Shown: positions 44,784 to 54,947, numbered from the stretch's first letter. The stretch: 64,000 bases of DNA from CAYMZZ01 sp046297935 (GCA_046297935.1 JBKBHA010000015.1:1-64000); one strand, 5' to 3'. Made by a program: numbers and translations. Notes: generated by a model from the letters alone, not told the origin.

Positions 44784-44797
44784 GCTGCTTCCATTTT

Positions 44798-45514
44798 TTA
44801 TTTGTCGCTGTCTTTGGCGCCGCGAATTTGTTGAAGGCGATCGAAGTGTGGGCGCAGGTGCTCAAGCATGCCCTGCCGAAAGGCTTCCTTATTTCCAGTT
44901 TTTAGCAATTCGACCAGACCACTATGAGAAATTTTTCCGCGAATGGGTTTCTCCTCCATCGACACCACGTAAGCGAAGATGGGCAACAACATGCTTTGAA
45001 ACCGCTTCAGGGTATTGTTGCCAGTTATCTCATAAAGGCGGCCATGAAAAGCGATTTCATTCTGTATTCGAAAATTGTCAGATGTCTCTTCCTCACGTGC
45101 AATTTTTTCTAGCTCCAGCACATGTTCTGGTTGCAAATGTGGAAACAGCAAGTCGGGCAGCCCCATTTCCAGCACCAGGCGCAATTCAAATATATCACGC
45201 AGTGTAGCCTCATCAATCATGAACGGATCAAGGACCTTCTCGAAAGACCCGAGAATGTCAGGCTTTGCCATTACCATTCCCCTCTTTTTTCTGGTCTCCA
45301 CGATACCGAGCATTCGAAGGCGACTCAACGCTTCGCGCACCACATTGCGACTAACACCCAGACTTTGCGCCATCTCCATTTCTGTCGGCAGTGCATCGCC
45401 AGGTTTATAGTTGCGCTTGCGAAAATTTTCTCGCAACCGGGCTTCAACAATATCGGCCATTGTCCTGCTCAAGATCGGTTCCAGCTCTTCGGCACTCGTC
45501 GGGGAAAGCATCAT
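44798..45514 (-). CDS. nanR: FCD-type GntR regulator, probable sialate repressor
   Basis: 238 residues. N-terminal winged helix (about 18-85: REN..KPGDALPTEMEMAQSLGVSRNVVREALSRLRMLGIVE, the GntR signature) and a C-terminal FCD ligand domain (about 100-225) with the His/Asp-type metal site region (FELRLVLE, EIAFHGRLYEI, HLRPHF). It sits between the two sialate transcription units, which share an operator, so it most likely represses them and releases DNA when bound to a sialate-pathway ligand. A similar site 27 bases upstream suggests self-control. Ends 15 bases short of the nanM -33 element. Confidence 0.88.
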   Translation of the reverse strand: MMLSPTSAEELEPILSRTMADIVEARLRENFRKRNYKPGDALPTEMEMAQSLGVSRNVVREALSRLRMLGIVETRKKRGMVMAKPDILGSFEKVLDPFMIDEATLRDIFELRLVLEMGLPDLLFPHLQPEHVLELEKIAREEETSDNFRIQNEIAFHGRLYEITGNNTLKRFQSMLLPIFAYVVSMEEKPIRGKISHSGLVELLKTGNKEAFRQGMLEHLRPHFDRLQQIRGAKDSDK

Positions 45515-45540
45515 GTTGACTTTTGAGTTGGGAAAAATAA

Positions 45541-45553
45541 TTTGTCATACAAA
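45541..45553. promoter_or_regulatory. Candidate autoregulatory operator of the GntR gene
   Basis: TTTGTCATACAAA: inverted TTTGT arms around 3 bases. It fits TWTGT-N3-ACAWA together with the two 13-bp operators, and its inner part matches the FadR-family consensus TNGTNNNACNA exactly. Lies 27 bases before the regulator start codon. Confidence 0.65.
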
Positions 45554-45723
45554 AAAATAAAAAAAATATCACATCACTGTTTTTTTTCCAACAACCACGG
45601 ATACTCGAATGGTAATGATTTGTGCACCACTATTTTGGCTCGACTAAAACTAACCAAGCAACCCACATTGTTCAACAAGTTTTCAACAAAAAAGCCTAAT
45701 TCGGATTTTTTAGGAGGCCAGAA

Positions 45724-45769
45724 TGTGCTGGTAATTCAATAATCCCTTACATTTGTTATGTAGTACATA
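45724..45769 (+). promoter_or_regulatory. Promoter and operator of the susC-susD-sialidase unit
   Basis: Weak -33 (TGTG, 45724-45727), 20 bases, -7 TACATTTG (45748-45755), one base, then the palindrome TATGTAGTACATA (45757-45769). Same order and spacing as at the nanM promoter, and only the central base of the palindrome differs. The leader to the ATG at 45810 is about 45 bases. Confidence 0.85.
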
Positions 45770-45809
45770 TCTACAAGATTTTTCTAATCGAAACTTCAAA
45801 TTACTGTTT

Positions 45810-48800
45810 ATGCGATTAACGATTCGCTTTGCCATGGCCTGGATCGTACTGCTCGGGCTGCTGACTGCCCTGCCGGCATTTGCCCAAAACACAGAGACCC
45901 GCGTTAGCGGTCAGGTCAGCAACGCAGAAAGCGGCCTGCCGCTCGAAGGCGCCACCATCCAGGTGAAAGGGACAGACCAGTTTACGGTCACCGACAAAGA
46001 AGGAAAATTTAGCATTCTGATCAGTAATCCCGCAACGGCTGTCCTGCTGGTAACACACACCAGCTACGCGCCAAGTGAAATCCCGGTTAATGGGCAATCG
46101 GTTTTGAACCCGAAGCTTCAACCGGAAGCGAAAGGAATGGATGAAGTGGTGATCATCGGCTATGGCCGACAAAGTCGCGCCACGGTCACCAGTTCCATTT
46201 CCACGGTCAGCAATAAAGAACTGGAACATGCGCAGGGCGCCAACCCCTTGCAGCAGTTGCAGGGAAAAGTGGCAGGGCTGTCTCTTCAAATTTCTGACGG
46301 ACAGCCTGGGGCTAATCCTCAAATTTTTATTCGGGGTGGTAGTTCCACCTCACCCGAAGGCGACGCACCGCTAATGGTCGTAGATGGCATCGTTGGCCAA
46401 ATGCGGAATATCAGCGACCTTAACCCCGACGACATCGAATCGATACAAATATTAAAAGATGCTGCTTCTACGGCCATCTATGGAGCCCGCGCTGCCAACG
46501 GTGTTATCATCGTCAAAACCAAATCGGGCAAATCCGGCAAACCTGTGTTTAGTTTTAAGACAACACAGGGTCTGAACCAGCTGGGTAAAAAATACAATTT
46601 TACCAGTGCCCGCGACTATATCTATGTGAGTCGCAAAAACATCATGAACTATAATACGTCGAACCCCGACTTCTTCTTAACAGGCGGACGTTATGGCCTG
46701 TCCACGGGTAACCCTCGCAATAGCCGGAATACACTGGAGTTTCTCGACACTTATATCAGCCAATACGGAGCGGACTATGTAGCCAACCTGATTGATCAGG
46801 AAGGCTGGCAAACCATGGAGGATCCAGTAACGGGGCGAAAACTGATCTTTAAAGAAACCAACTACCAGGATGTTACTTTCCGCGACGCGCGAAAGTCGGA
46901 ATACGACCTGAGCGTATCGGGCGGCACCGACCGTTTCACTTACTATCTGGGTCTGGGTAGCCTGGAACAGGGTGGAATTGTATTGGGTACCGATTTTAAG
47001 CAATACAGCGCCTTATTGAATACGACCTATAAGTTGAGTGATCGGCTGAGCATGAATACAAACATCAGCTATCAGTATCGAAAATCGAATGGTGCCTGGA
47101 ACTATCAGAATGTATTGAGTCGCTCGGTCACCATGCCCTTCACCTATCGCCTCAATTATGAAGACGGGCTTCCGGCACCCGGGGAAGGTGTGTCGTCTTT
47201 CCGTAATCGGAATCACGAAGTTTATTACAAAGAAAAATACAACGATATTAATGTCTATCGCACCACCCTTAACCTTGGTCTGGACTGGAACATTATGCCG
47301 GGACTGACTTTTCAGCCCAAGTTTTATTATTTCACCACCGAAGGTGTGGAAAATTATTTCGAAGCGTTCAACGAAATCAACGTCAACCGCAATGCGTCGG
47401 CCGAACATAATTTTGACCGGCAGGTGCAGTTCGACGGGGTTTTCAACTATACAAAATCCATCCAGCAGCAACATAACATCAACGCGGTGCTGGGAGGCAG
47501 TTTTATTGAGCAATATGCATACCGCATGAGTGGAACAGGCCGCGGTGCACCCACAGATTATATTACAACACTGAATGCATCAGCCGACTCTACCAAACGC
47601 ATTTCTACCACGCAGGTGACTGATAAGATCAGCAGTTTGTTTGGCCGCGTAGCTTATGACTACCGCCGTAAATACCTGATCGCTGCCAGCCTGCGCGTCG
47701 ATGGTTCGTCACGGTTCGCCCAGGATAATTTGTATGGCTATTTCCCAGGTGTATCTGCAGGTTGGAACATTCACAGCGAACCCTTCTTTCAGCCACTTCG
47801 TCGCTACCTTAGCACATTGAAATTTCGTGCCAGTTGGGGTCAAACGGGAAACAATGAGCTGTCGGTGGCTGATACACGCGGCGCTTACAGCACGGGATAT
47901 AATTATGGCGGCATGCCTGGCATCCTCAGCACCATCCTGCCCAATCGAAACCTCGTTTGGGAAACTACCTCTTCCTTTGATGTTGGGTTCGACATTGGAC
48001 TGCTCAATAACCGCGTAAATGTGTTGCTAGATTATTATCGTAAACTCACTACCGACCGTCTATTTGCCAAACCCCTGGATGCTACTTCAGGCTTTTCATC
48101 GATCCGATCCAACTATGGTAGTATTCTAAATGAGGGTTTTGAAATTGAAATTTCGGCTACTCCCATTCGTACACGGGATATTAACTGGGAGGTCAATTTC
48201 AATTTCGCCTTTAATGCGGGTATCGCACAAAAACTGCCTGACAATGGCGAGTTGAAAAACCGGATTGGCGGTAATGTAGTGTACAACAAGACCACCAAGC
48301 AATATGAAAAAGTAGGCGGCACGGCCGAGGGAGAGCGATATGGTGAACGATGGGCTTATCACTTTATCGGGGTATATGCAACAGACGAAGATGCCGCAGG
48401 CGCTCCTTATGACACCGAGTCGAGCGGCCGGACTAAACTCGGAGGCGACGCCATTTTTGAGGATGTGGACGGCAATGGCATTCTCGACAACCGCGATATG
48501 GTGTTCATGGGCTATATCCGCCCGGATAAAACCGGTGGCTTTTCCACAACCTTTAGTTATAAGCGGCTTTCGCTGCGCTTTGTAGCCGATTTTGCTATGG
48601 GACATGTGATTGATAATTCCTTCCGCGGCCGGCTGATGGGCAGCGCCCGCAACAACAATATGACCCTCACCGACGTGCTCGGCGATGATATTTGGAAAGA
48701 ACAGGGAGATATTGCCTCCATTCCCAAGTACACGGTACAAAGTGATGCTGATTATCGCTTCCGCAATCATCTTCGTAATTCAAACGGCCTTGGTTCAGGA

Positions 48801-49067
48801 TCAGGCTATACTACCAACAATTCCCTCTATTATGAAAAAGGCGATTTTCTCGCCTTCCGCGAAGTATCGATCAGCTATCAGGTGCCATTGCCAGCTGTTT
48901 TCCGAAAAGCACATGTGGAAAGCATCAGTCTTTTTGCCGGAGTTTTCAACCTGGGTTATATCACCGCTTACAAGGGACTGATGCCCGAAATCTATACTGG
49001 AAATGACCAGGGCTCTTATGCCCGCCCACGTATGTATGACCTGGGAATTAAACTCAATTTCAAATAA
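45810..49067 (+). CDS. SusC/RagA-family TonB-dependent transporter, probable sialate/sialoglycan importer
   Basis: 1085 residues. Signal peptide (1-26, ending AFAQ), CarboxypepD_reg-like domain (about 33-105, VSGQVSNAESGLPLEGATIQV), SusC box DEVVIIGYGRQSRATVTSSI, plug domain with IRGGSSTSPEGDAPLMVVDGI and ILKDAASTAIYGARAANGVI, then a 22-strand-type barrel. With the adjacent SusD it should bring sialic acid or sialylated glycans across the outer membrane, like NanO of Tannerella. ATG 45810 preferred to an upstream in-frame TTG. The next gene starts 9 bases after the stop. Confidence 0.92.
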   Translation: MRLTIRFAMAWIVLLGLLTALPAFAQNTETRVSGQVSNAESGLPLEGATIQVKGTDQFTVTDKEGKFSILISNPATAVLLVTHTSYAPSEIPVNGQSVLNPKLQPEAKGMDEVVIIGYGRQSRATVTSSISTVSNKELEHAQGANPLQQLQGKVAGLSLQISDGQPGANPQIFIRGGSSTSPEGDAPLMVVDGIVGQMRNISDLNPDDIESIQILKDAASTAIYGARAANGVIIVKTKSGKSGKPVFSFKTTQGLNQLGKKYNFTSARDYIYVSRKNIMNYNTSNPDFFLTGGRYGLSTGNPRNSRNTLEFLDTYISQYGADYVANLIDQEGWQTMEDPVTGRKLIFKETNYQDVTFRDARKSEYDLSVSGGTDRFTYYLGLGSLEQGGIVLGTDFKQYSALLNTTYKLSDRLSMNTNISYQYRKSNGAWNYQNVLSRSVTMPFTYRLNYEDGLPAPGEGVSSFRNRNHEVYYKEKYNDINVYRTTLNLGLDWNIMPGLTFQPKFYYFTTEGVENYFEAFNEINVNRNASAEHNFDRQVQFDGVFNYTKSIQQQHNINAVLGGSFIEQYAYRMSGTGRGAPTDYITTLNASADSTKRISTTQVTDKISSLFGRVAYDYRRKYLIAASLRVDGSSRFAQDNLYGYFPGVSAGWNIHSEPFFQPLRRYLSTLKFRASWGQTGNNELSVADTRGAYSTGYNYGGMPGILSTILPNRNLVWETTSSFDVGFDIGLLNNRVNVLLDYYRKLTTDRLFAKPLDATSGFSSIRSNYGSILNEGFEIEISATPIRTRDINWEVNFNFAFNAGIAQKLPDNGELKNRIGGNVVYNKTTKQYEKVGGTAEGERYGERWAYHFIGVYATDEDAAGAPYDTESSGRTKLGGDAIFEDVDGNGILDNRDMVFMGYIRPDKTGGFSTTFSYKRLSLRFVADFAMGHVIDNSFRGRLMGSARNNNMTLTDVLGDDIWKEQGDIASIPKYTVQSDADYRFRNHLRNSNGLGSGSGYTTNNSLYYEKGDFLAFREVSISYQVPLPAVFRKAHVESISLFAGVFNLGYITAYKGLMPEIYTGNDQGSYARPRMYDLGIKLNFK

Positions 49068-49076
49068 GCATTGCAT

Positions 49077-50516
49077 ATGAAAACATTGAAAAATAAAATC
49101 ATTTTGCTGGCAGCACTGGCATTCATGGCAGGCTGCAAGAAGATGCTCGATGTGGATACGGTATCCAGTATCGACTCCTCCAGCTACTGGCGTGCAGAAG
49201 GCGATGTAGAAGCCTACCTCACGGGCATCTATTCCGACCTTCGGGGACTACTCAACAGCACTTATCATTATGAAGACAGAAGCGACGCCTTTGTGGCAGG
49301 CCTTGAAGGATCGGTCACGCCTGCATGGGAACAGAATCTCAATCCGCAAAACGCGCCCAACTGGCTGGGGCACTACAACAGCATCTACCATTGCAATTTG
49401 TTGTTAAAAAATGCGCCGAATATCCCTTTTGTGCAGGAATCAAAACGTAACCGGTTGATGGCTGAAGCGCTTACCATCAGGGCCTATTTGTATTTCCTGC
49501 TCACAAAAAGCTGGAACAATGTTCCGATCGTACTAAGTCCGATTGAAAGCGATGACTATGAAATGCCCTCACGGCAGGAAGCGCCGGCCGTGATGCAACA
49601 AATAATAAGAGACCTGGACGAAGCAATCAGTCTTTTTCCGGAACCTGGCTTTACAAATAAAAATCGGGCTTCGCAGCCGCTGGCTTATGCGATTAAAGCA
49701 GACGCACTGATCTGGAAATTCAAAGTGCAGCAGGGAGACCAGGCCGATTTAACTGCTGCAATGGAAGCAGTGAATCAGCCGCTGGCTGCAACCAGCCTGC
49801 TCAATAATTTTGCGGACATTTTCAGTACGAGCAACAAACAAAACGCGGAAATAGTGGCCTCGCTTCGCTTTTTACGCGATGAAAAGAGCGACCATTACGG
49901 CAGCCGGATGAAGCCGCGCGATATATTTGTCGCTACTGCCACGAATAAAGCAGATTTGGCTTACGCAATCAACGGTGCAAGAAGTGTATACGCTCCCAGC
50001 CCCAAGATTGAGAACATCTTCAACGAAAATGCAACCGATCTGCGTAAGTCGGCAACCATCATTCGTGCGCTTAACCCGAACGGTTCCACGATCGGTGTTT
50101 TCGACAATAAATTTCGTGGCACTCAGTTCAGCGATGATCGCTTTTTTGACAACGATATCATTTTATACCGGCACGGTGGCCTCTTGTTGCTGAAAGCCGA
50201 AATCCTGGCGGCCATGAACCGGCCGGAAGACGCGGTTGCTGAACTCGACAAGGTTCGCCTGCGTGCCAATATCGGTGCCTACACAGGCTCTGTGAATCAG
50301 ATGTCGGTAGAGCGAGAAATCCTGAAAGAGCGGTTTCGGGAACTATATTTTGAGTTCAAACGCTGGCACGATCTGTTGCGTTTTCATTTTGGCGGCACCA
50401 TCAATATCTACCAGGAAGTGCCCAATCTGTCGGCCAGTACCGTACCCCTTTATTTTCCGATTCCGCAGGTACAGATCGATATCAATAAAAATCTGACTCA
50501 AACAGAAGGTTATTAA
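49077..50516 (+). CDS. SusD/RagB-family surface lipoprotein
   Basis: 479 residues. Lipobox FMAGC near residue 19. SusD fold: SSYWRAEGDVEAYLTGIYSDLR, HYNSIYHCNLLLKNAPN, RLMAEALTIRAYLYFLLTKSWNNVPIV (TPR part) and the C-terminal REILKERFRELYFEFKRWHDLLRF. Binds the glycan ligand and lids the SusC barrel; comparable to NanU of Tannerella. ATG 49077 chosen. The sialidase gene starts 16 bases on. Confidence 0.92.
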   Translation: MKTLKNKIILLAALAFMAGCKKMLDVDTVSSIDSSSYWRAEGDVEAYLTGIYSDLRGLLNSTYHYEDRSDAFVAGLEGSVTPAWEQNLNPQNAPNWLGHYNSIYHCNLLLKNAPNIPFVQESKRNRLMAEALTIRAYLYFLLTKSWNNVPIVLSPIESDDYEMPSRQEAPAVMQQIIRDLDEAISLFPEPGFTNKNRASQPLAYAIKADALIWKFKVQQGDQADLTAAMEAVNQPLAATSLLNNFADIFSTSNKQNAEIVASLRFLRDEKSDHYGSRMKPRDIFVATATNKADLAYAINGARSVYAPSPKIENIFNENATDLRKSATIIRALNPNGSTIGVFDNKFRGTQFSDDRFFDNDIILYRHGGLLLLKAEILAAMNRPEDAVAELDKVRLRANIGAYTGSVNQMSVEREILKERFRELYFEFKRWHDLLRFHFGGTINIYQEVPNLSASTVPLYFPIPQVQIDINKNLTQTEGY

Positions 50517-50532
50517 TCGCAAAAAACGAATC

Positions 50533-51720
50533 ATGCTTTCCATTTTTCATACTATTTCCCGAGCGGTGATTCCCTCACTGCTGGCCTCTGCGTTGATCTT
50601 TTTCAGCGCCTGTAATAAAGGTAAACGCAGCTGGGACCTTGAAGGTCCCCCACCCGATCCGGTCCTGGACCTCAATGAAGGTGACAGTACATTCAACTAT
50701 ATTTTCCGGCAACGTTACGAAGGATACGCCTGTTACCGTATACCGGCATTGATCCGGGCAAAAGACGGAACCCTGATAGCCTTTGCAGAAGCCCGCAAGA
50801 ACAGTTGCAGCGATACCGGCGATATTGATCTCGTGATGAAGCGGTCTTCCGACAATGGACAAACCTGGGGACCACTGGAAAAAATCTGGGACGACGGTGC
50901 TAATACATGCGGCAATCCGGCTCCTGTGCTCGATGAAACCACCGGCACTATTCACTTGCTCCTCACCTGGAACCATGGTTCCGACGACATTGGTGAAATT
51001 AATGCCAACACTGGTATTGATACGCGTCGTGTTTATATTTCATCTTCTAACGATCATGGTGCCACCTGGTCAGCACCACAGGAAATTACCAGCAGCACCA
51101 AACGTCCCGAATGGGGGTGGTATGCCACAGGACCCTGTCATGGCATTCAGTTAAAATCCGGTCCTCAGGCGGGGCGTCTCCTGATTCCCTGCGACTATAT
51201 CGAAATCGGTACGCGCCGTTCCTTTTCACATGTCATCTATTCAGATGATCATGGCGCAACCTGGCAAATTGGTGGCATTTCGCCGAGCGATGGAGCCAAC
51301 GAGTCTACCATGGCGGAGCTATCAGATGGACGCCTGATGCTTAACATGCGAAACAGCGGTCCCGGCCGATACGTAGCCATTAGTACCGATGCGGGTCTTA
51401 GCTGGCAGAATATGCGCCGCGACGCCACACTCACTGAACCGGTTTGCCAGGCAAGCTTGTTGTCGGCAGCAATGTCCTCGCACAACCAGTTATTTTTCAG
51501 TAACCCGGCAAGTACCCGACGCGAAAAAATGACCATCCGCTGGAGCACAGATGACGGAACTACCTGGGCAAAAAAATATGAAGTATATGCAGGTCCTTCT
51601 GCCTATTCGGATCTGGTGCAAATTTCAGATACGGAGGTAGCCGTATTATTCGAGGGAGGAAAAACTTCGCCATATACCGGTCTTTCTTTTGAGATCGTTT
51701 CGCTGACCGAATTCAGATAA
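50533..51720 (+). CDS. Exo-alpha-sialidase lipoprotein (GH33)
   Basis: 395 residues. Lipobox FFSAC near 27. Six-bladed sialidase propeller with the RIP motif YRIPAL (Arg of the catalytic triad) and five Asp boxes: SSDNGQTW, SNDHGATW, SDDHGATW, STDAGLSW, STDDGTTW. Catalytic Asp lies in RKNSCSDTGDIDL region and the Tyr in GPSAYSDL. Releases terminal sialic acid from glycoconjugates at the cell surface or periplasm. A compact enzyme without extra domains, unlike the second sialidase of this locus. Confidence 0.93.
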   Translation: MLSIFHTISRAVIPSLLASALIFFSACNKGKRSWDLEGPPPDPVLDLNEGDSTFNYIFRQRYEGYACYRIPALIRAKDGTLIAFAEARKNSCSDTGDIDLVMKRSSDNGQTWGPLEKIWDDGANTCGNPAPVLDETTGTIHLLLTWNHGSDDIGEINANTGIDTRRVYISSSNDHGATWSAPQEITSSTKRPEWGWYATGPCHGIQLKSGPQAGRLLIPCDYIEIGTRRSFSHVIYSDDHGATWQIGGISPSDGANESTMAELSDGRLMLNMRNSGPGRYVAISTDAGLSWQNMRRDATLTEPVCQASLLSAAMSSHNQLFFSNPASTRREKMTIRWSTDDGTTWAKKYEVYAGPSAYSDLVQISDTEVAVLFEGGKTSPYTGLSFEIVSLTEFR

Positions 51721-51742
51721 CTACTTTAAAATAACGCTTGTT

Positions 51743-53239
51743 ATGAAAAAATGGATTATTGCATGTGCCGGTCTGTTGTTGCTATTGCCGGCCTGTAAAA
51801 AAGATGATGAAAAAATTCCTCTACAGGCCGCTATTGATGGCGATGCTTTTGAAATACTTGCTGGCGACAGCATCCTTTTCAAAGACGTCAGCCAGGGTCA
51901 GGCCTCCCGCTGGAAATGGACCTTCGAAGGTGGTTCACCGGAAGTGTCTGAACTGTCTACGCCTACGGTTACCTATCTTAATCCCGGTACCTATAAGGTG
52001 ACACTGGAAGTTAGTAATGCCAGCGAATCAAGCAGCATTACGAAAGAAGAATTCGTGACGGTAGGTTATAATCAGATTCAGCCCGCTTTCTCCGCCGACC
52101 GCCAATTAATCAGACAAGGCGAAACGGTTAGTTTTACCGACATGACCACCGGGATACCGGAAAGCTGGACCTGGGAATTTATCCACGAAACACAGGGTGT
52201 ACTGTACACTTCAACGGAACAAAATCCCAGTATTACGTTTGATATTCCTGGAAAATATTCCGTAAAACTAACTGCAGCTAATCCGGCTTATCAGGGGGAG
52301 AAAACGGAAACAAATTTTTTGGAAGTGATTGATATCACTTTTGTATCAGCTGACTTTCGGGCCGCTTCCACCGCCACTTATGCCGGTGGAATAATCAACT
52401 TCGAAGACATTTCCCTCGGTAATGTCGAAAGCAGGACCTGGACCTTTGAAGGAGGAAGCCCATCCACCTCTTCCGATGCAAATCCAACGGTTAGCTATAG
52501 CAGCCCTGGCAGATACCGCGTGAAGCTTAGCGTCTCCAATCCCGCCCTCACTTCAGAAAAGGAAATTGAAAGTTATATCCTGGTGGTGCCCGGTGATCAG
52601 CTGGCTGCCTTCCTCCCCTTTAATCAGGAAGTGCGCGATCTGGGTCCCTCGGCCATCCCCGTCACCCTCGTAGGCACACCTGTGTTTACCCCGGTTGACC
52701 GTCGCAATGTGGAAGGAAACGCGGTTGCCTTCGATGGCGCAACGGGAGTTCTTCTGCAAAGTCAGTCGATACTGAATCTTGGAACAGGTGACTATAGCAT
52801 AGCTGGCTGGGTCAAAGCCAGCAGCACGGCCCGAATGATGCTCTGGCAGGAAAGTGGTAAGAATGGCTCGGGCGACAATCAGTCCTGGCTCAGGATGGGT
52901 GACAACAGCACAGATCGGCAACTTCGGTTCAATACCGAAGAACCTGGCGGAAGTAGCATTCTGAACATGGGCAATGAAGGAAAGCTGAACAACGACCAGT
53001 GGAATCATTTTGTGTGTGTGCGTAGCGGCACCAAAATGATCGTGTATGTGAACGGCGCGAAAGCGAAAGAAATGAATACCCCGGCCGTCCGTAACGTTAC
53101 CGGCAATCAGGCATTCAAGATCGCCCTTCAGGAAGGAGCCACCAGCTTTAGTAATTTCTATACCGGATGGATGGATGACCTTTTGATTTACCGAAAGGCC
53201 CTGACAGAAGCGGAAATCACCGCTCTTTATCAACTGTAA
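51743..53239 (+). CDS. PKD/LamG-domain surface lipoprotein, probable glycan-binding protein
   Basis: 498 residues. Lipobox LLPAC near 18. Three PKD-like Ig domains follow (about 28-110, 112-200, 205-283), each with the W-x-W-x-F-E-G-G-x-P and NPGTYKVTLEVSN-type pattern, then a LamG/concanavalin-like lectin domain (about 290-498: IAGWVKASSTARMMLWQ, WNHFVCVRSGTKMIVYVNG, GWMDDLLIYRKALTEAEI). No catalytic motif seen. Placed between two sialidase genes, it probably binds sialylated glycans for them, like the accessory surface proteins of other SusCD loci. Confidence 0.85.
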   Translation: MKKWIIACAGLLLLLPACKKDDEKIPLQAAIDGDAFEILAGDSILFKDVSQGQASRWKWTFEGGSPEVSELSTPTVTYLNPGTYKVTLEVSNASESSSITKEEFVTVGYNQIQPAFSADRQLIRQGETVSFTDMTTGIPESWTWEFIHETQGVLYTSTEQNPSITFDIPGKYSVKLTAANPAYQGEKTETNFLEVIDITFVSADFRAASTATYAGGIINFEDISLGNVESRTWTFEGGSPSTSSDANPTVSYSSPGRYRVKLSVSNPALTSEKEIESYILVVPGDQLAAFLPFNQEVRDLGPSAIPVTLVGTPVFTPVDRRNVEGNAVAFDGATGVLLQSQSILNLGTGDYSIAGWVKASSTARMMLWQESGKNGSGDNQSWLRMGDNSTDRQLRFNTEEPGGSSILNMGNEGKLNNDQWNHFVCVRSGTKMIVYVNGAKAKEMNTPAVRNVTGNQAFKIALQEGATSFSNFYTGWMDDLLIYRKALTEAEITALYQL

Positions 53240-53254
53240 ACGACATTATCTTAT

Positions 53255-54940
53255 ATGATATCCGTTCTTTTACGATCGTTCTTTTCTCTTCGAATCTGGT
53301 TGCCCTGCCTGCTCGTGCAGGCAGTCGGCAGCCTGTCATTGCAGGCACAGCAAATCACTGCATCCGTTCGCGGATACCAGGTGCCGGTGTTGAAAGAAAA
53401 CGCATCGACCGCGGTCATGCGTGTTCAATTGACCGTGCCCGCTGGCCCGAAAGCGATGTGGCTCGAAGCAATGACGCTTGATTTCAGCGGTAGCAGCGAC
53501 TTGAAGGATATCAATGGCATTAGTGTTTATTCAAGTCAGGCTGATTCGGGTTTTCTCACGGCGGAGAAAAAACTAAAGACAGCTCGTTTTGCCAGTTCAA
53601 CCGCTGCCTCTGATGCGCTCCTGCTTCGTGGCAACATGCGACTGCAGCCCGGGCTTAATCAGCTTTGGATTGATCTGTCGGTCTGCCAATCCGTAAATCT
53701 TCTTCACCAGATAACAGTAAGAATAAAAGACCTGACGGTTGACGGAAAAAAAATAACAGTGCCGTCTACAACAGCACATGTACTTCGGTTGGGATCGGCC
53801 GTACGTTCGCTCTGGCAGGACAATGTACATACCTCGCGGATACCCGGTATGGCTACCGCGCCTAACGGCGACCTGCTGGTGATATTTGACGCCCGATACG
53901 AATCAGCGCGTGATCTGCAGGGCGATATTGACATCGGGCTCAACCGAAGCAGCGATCGAGGCGCGAGCTGGCAACCACTGCAGGTCGTGCTTGACAAGGG
54001 TACCTGGGGCCAGCTGCCTGAGAAATTTAACGGGGTATCCGATCCCTGCATTCTGGTTGATAAAAAATCAGGCTCCATATATGTGGCCGGACTTTGGATG
54101 CATGGTGTTTTGGACAGCAATGGCAGATGGACCGAAGGACTTACAGAAACCAGCAAAAATTGGAACCACCAATGGCGAGACAAAGGCTCGCAGCCGGGAT
54201 TTGATCCAAAACAAACCGCTCAGTTCTTATTGACGAAAAGTACTGACAATGGAAAAACCTGGTCATCGCCCGTGAACCTTACTACACAATGCAAACGACC
54301 GGAATGGTGGCTGTGGGCGCCAGCGCCCGGCAGCGGTATCGTGCTGCGCGATGGTACGCTCATCTTCCCCACTCAGGGTCGCGACGCCACAGGAAAAGCA
54401 TTTTCCAATATCACCTATAGCCGCGACGGCGGAAAAACATGGACCAGCAGCAATCCTGCCCTCACCGCCTCTACGACGGAATGTATGGCGGTGGAATTAT
54501 CAGATGGATCTATTATGCTGAATATGCGCACTAATGCCAACCGTGGAGTTGTTGGCGAAGGCAATGGTCGCTCGGTAGCCGTTACACGAGATCTAGGCCA
54601 AACCTGGACGGAACACCCTACTTCCCGAAAAGCCCTCATCGAACCCGTGTGTATGGCCAGTCTGTTTCGGCACGACTATATGCGAAACGGTAAGAAGCAA
54701 TCGGTACTCCTCTTTCTGAACCCCCATTCCTATACGAAGCGGGATCATATCACCCTTCAGGTGAGCACCGACGATGGAATGACATGGCCCTCTGAAAAGC
54801 ACATCTTACTTGATGAACTAAGTGGGCGGGGCTATTCCTGCATCACTTCCATCGACGAAAATACCATAGGGGTGTTGTATGAGGGAAGTCAGGCGCAACT
54901 GATTTTTCAGCAACTATCAATCAAAGACATAATTGAATAA
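53255..54940 (+). CDS. nanH: Exo-alpha-sialidase with N-terminal BNR-associated domain (GH33)
   Basis: 561 residues. Signal peptide (about 1-31, ending LQAQQ), an N-terminal beta-sandwich (about 35-175) like the domain in Bacteroides-type sialidases, then the catalytic propeller with SRIPGMA (RIP Arg) and Asp boxes SSDRGASW, STDNGKTW, SRDGGKTW, TRDLGQTW and STDDGMTW. Tyr of the active site is in GRGYSCITS. Secreted through SPI rather than lipid-anchored, so it may act in a different compartment from the first sialidase. Its stop overlaps the open frame of the lyase, whose ATG follows 8 bases later. Confidence 0.93.
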   Translation: MISVLLRSFFSLRIWLPCLLVQAVGSLSLQAQQITASVRGYQVPVLKENASTAVMRVQLTVPAGPKAMWLEAMTLDFSGSSDLKDINGISVYSSQADSGFLTAEKKLKTARFASSTAASDALLLRGNMRLQPGLNQLWIDLSVCQSVNLLHQITVRIKDLTVDGKKITVPSTTAHVLRLGSAVRSLWQDNVHTSRIPGMATAPNGDLLVIFDARYESARDLQGDIDIGLNRSSDRGASWQPLQVVLDKGTWGQLPEKFNGVSDPCILVDKKSGSIYVAGLWMHGVLDSNGRWTEGLTETSKNWNHQWRDKGSQPGFDPKQTAQFLLTKSTDNGKTWSSPVNLTTQCKRPEWWLWAPAPGSGIVLRDGTLIFPTQGRDATGKAFSNITYSRDGGKTWTSSNPALTASTTECMAVELSDGSIMLNMRTNANRGVVGEGNGRSVAVTRDLGQTWTEHPTSRKALIEPVCMASLFRHDYMRNGKKQSVLLFLNPHSYTKRDHITLQVSTDDGMTWPSEKHILLDELSGRGYSCITSIDENTIGVLYEGSQAQLIFQQLSIKDIIE

Positions 54941-54947
54941 TCGACGT

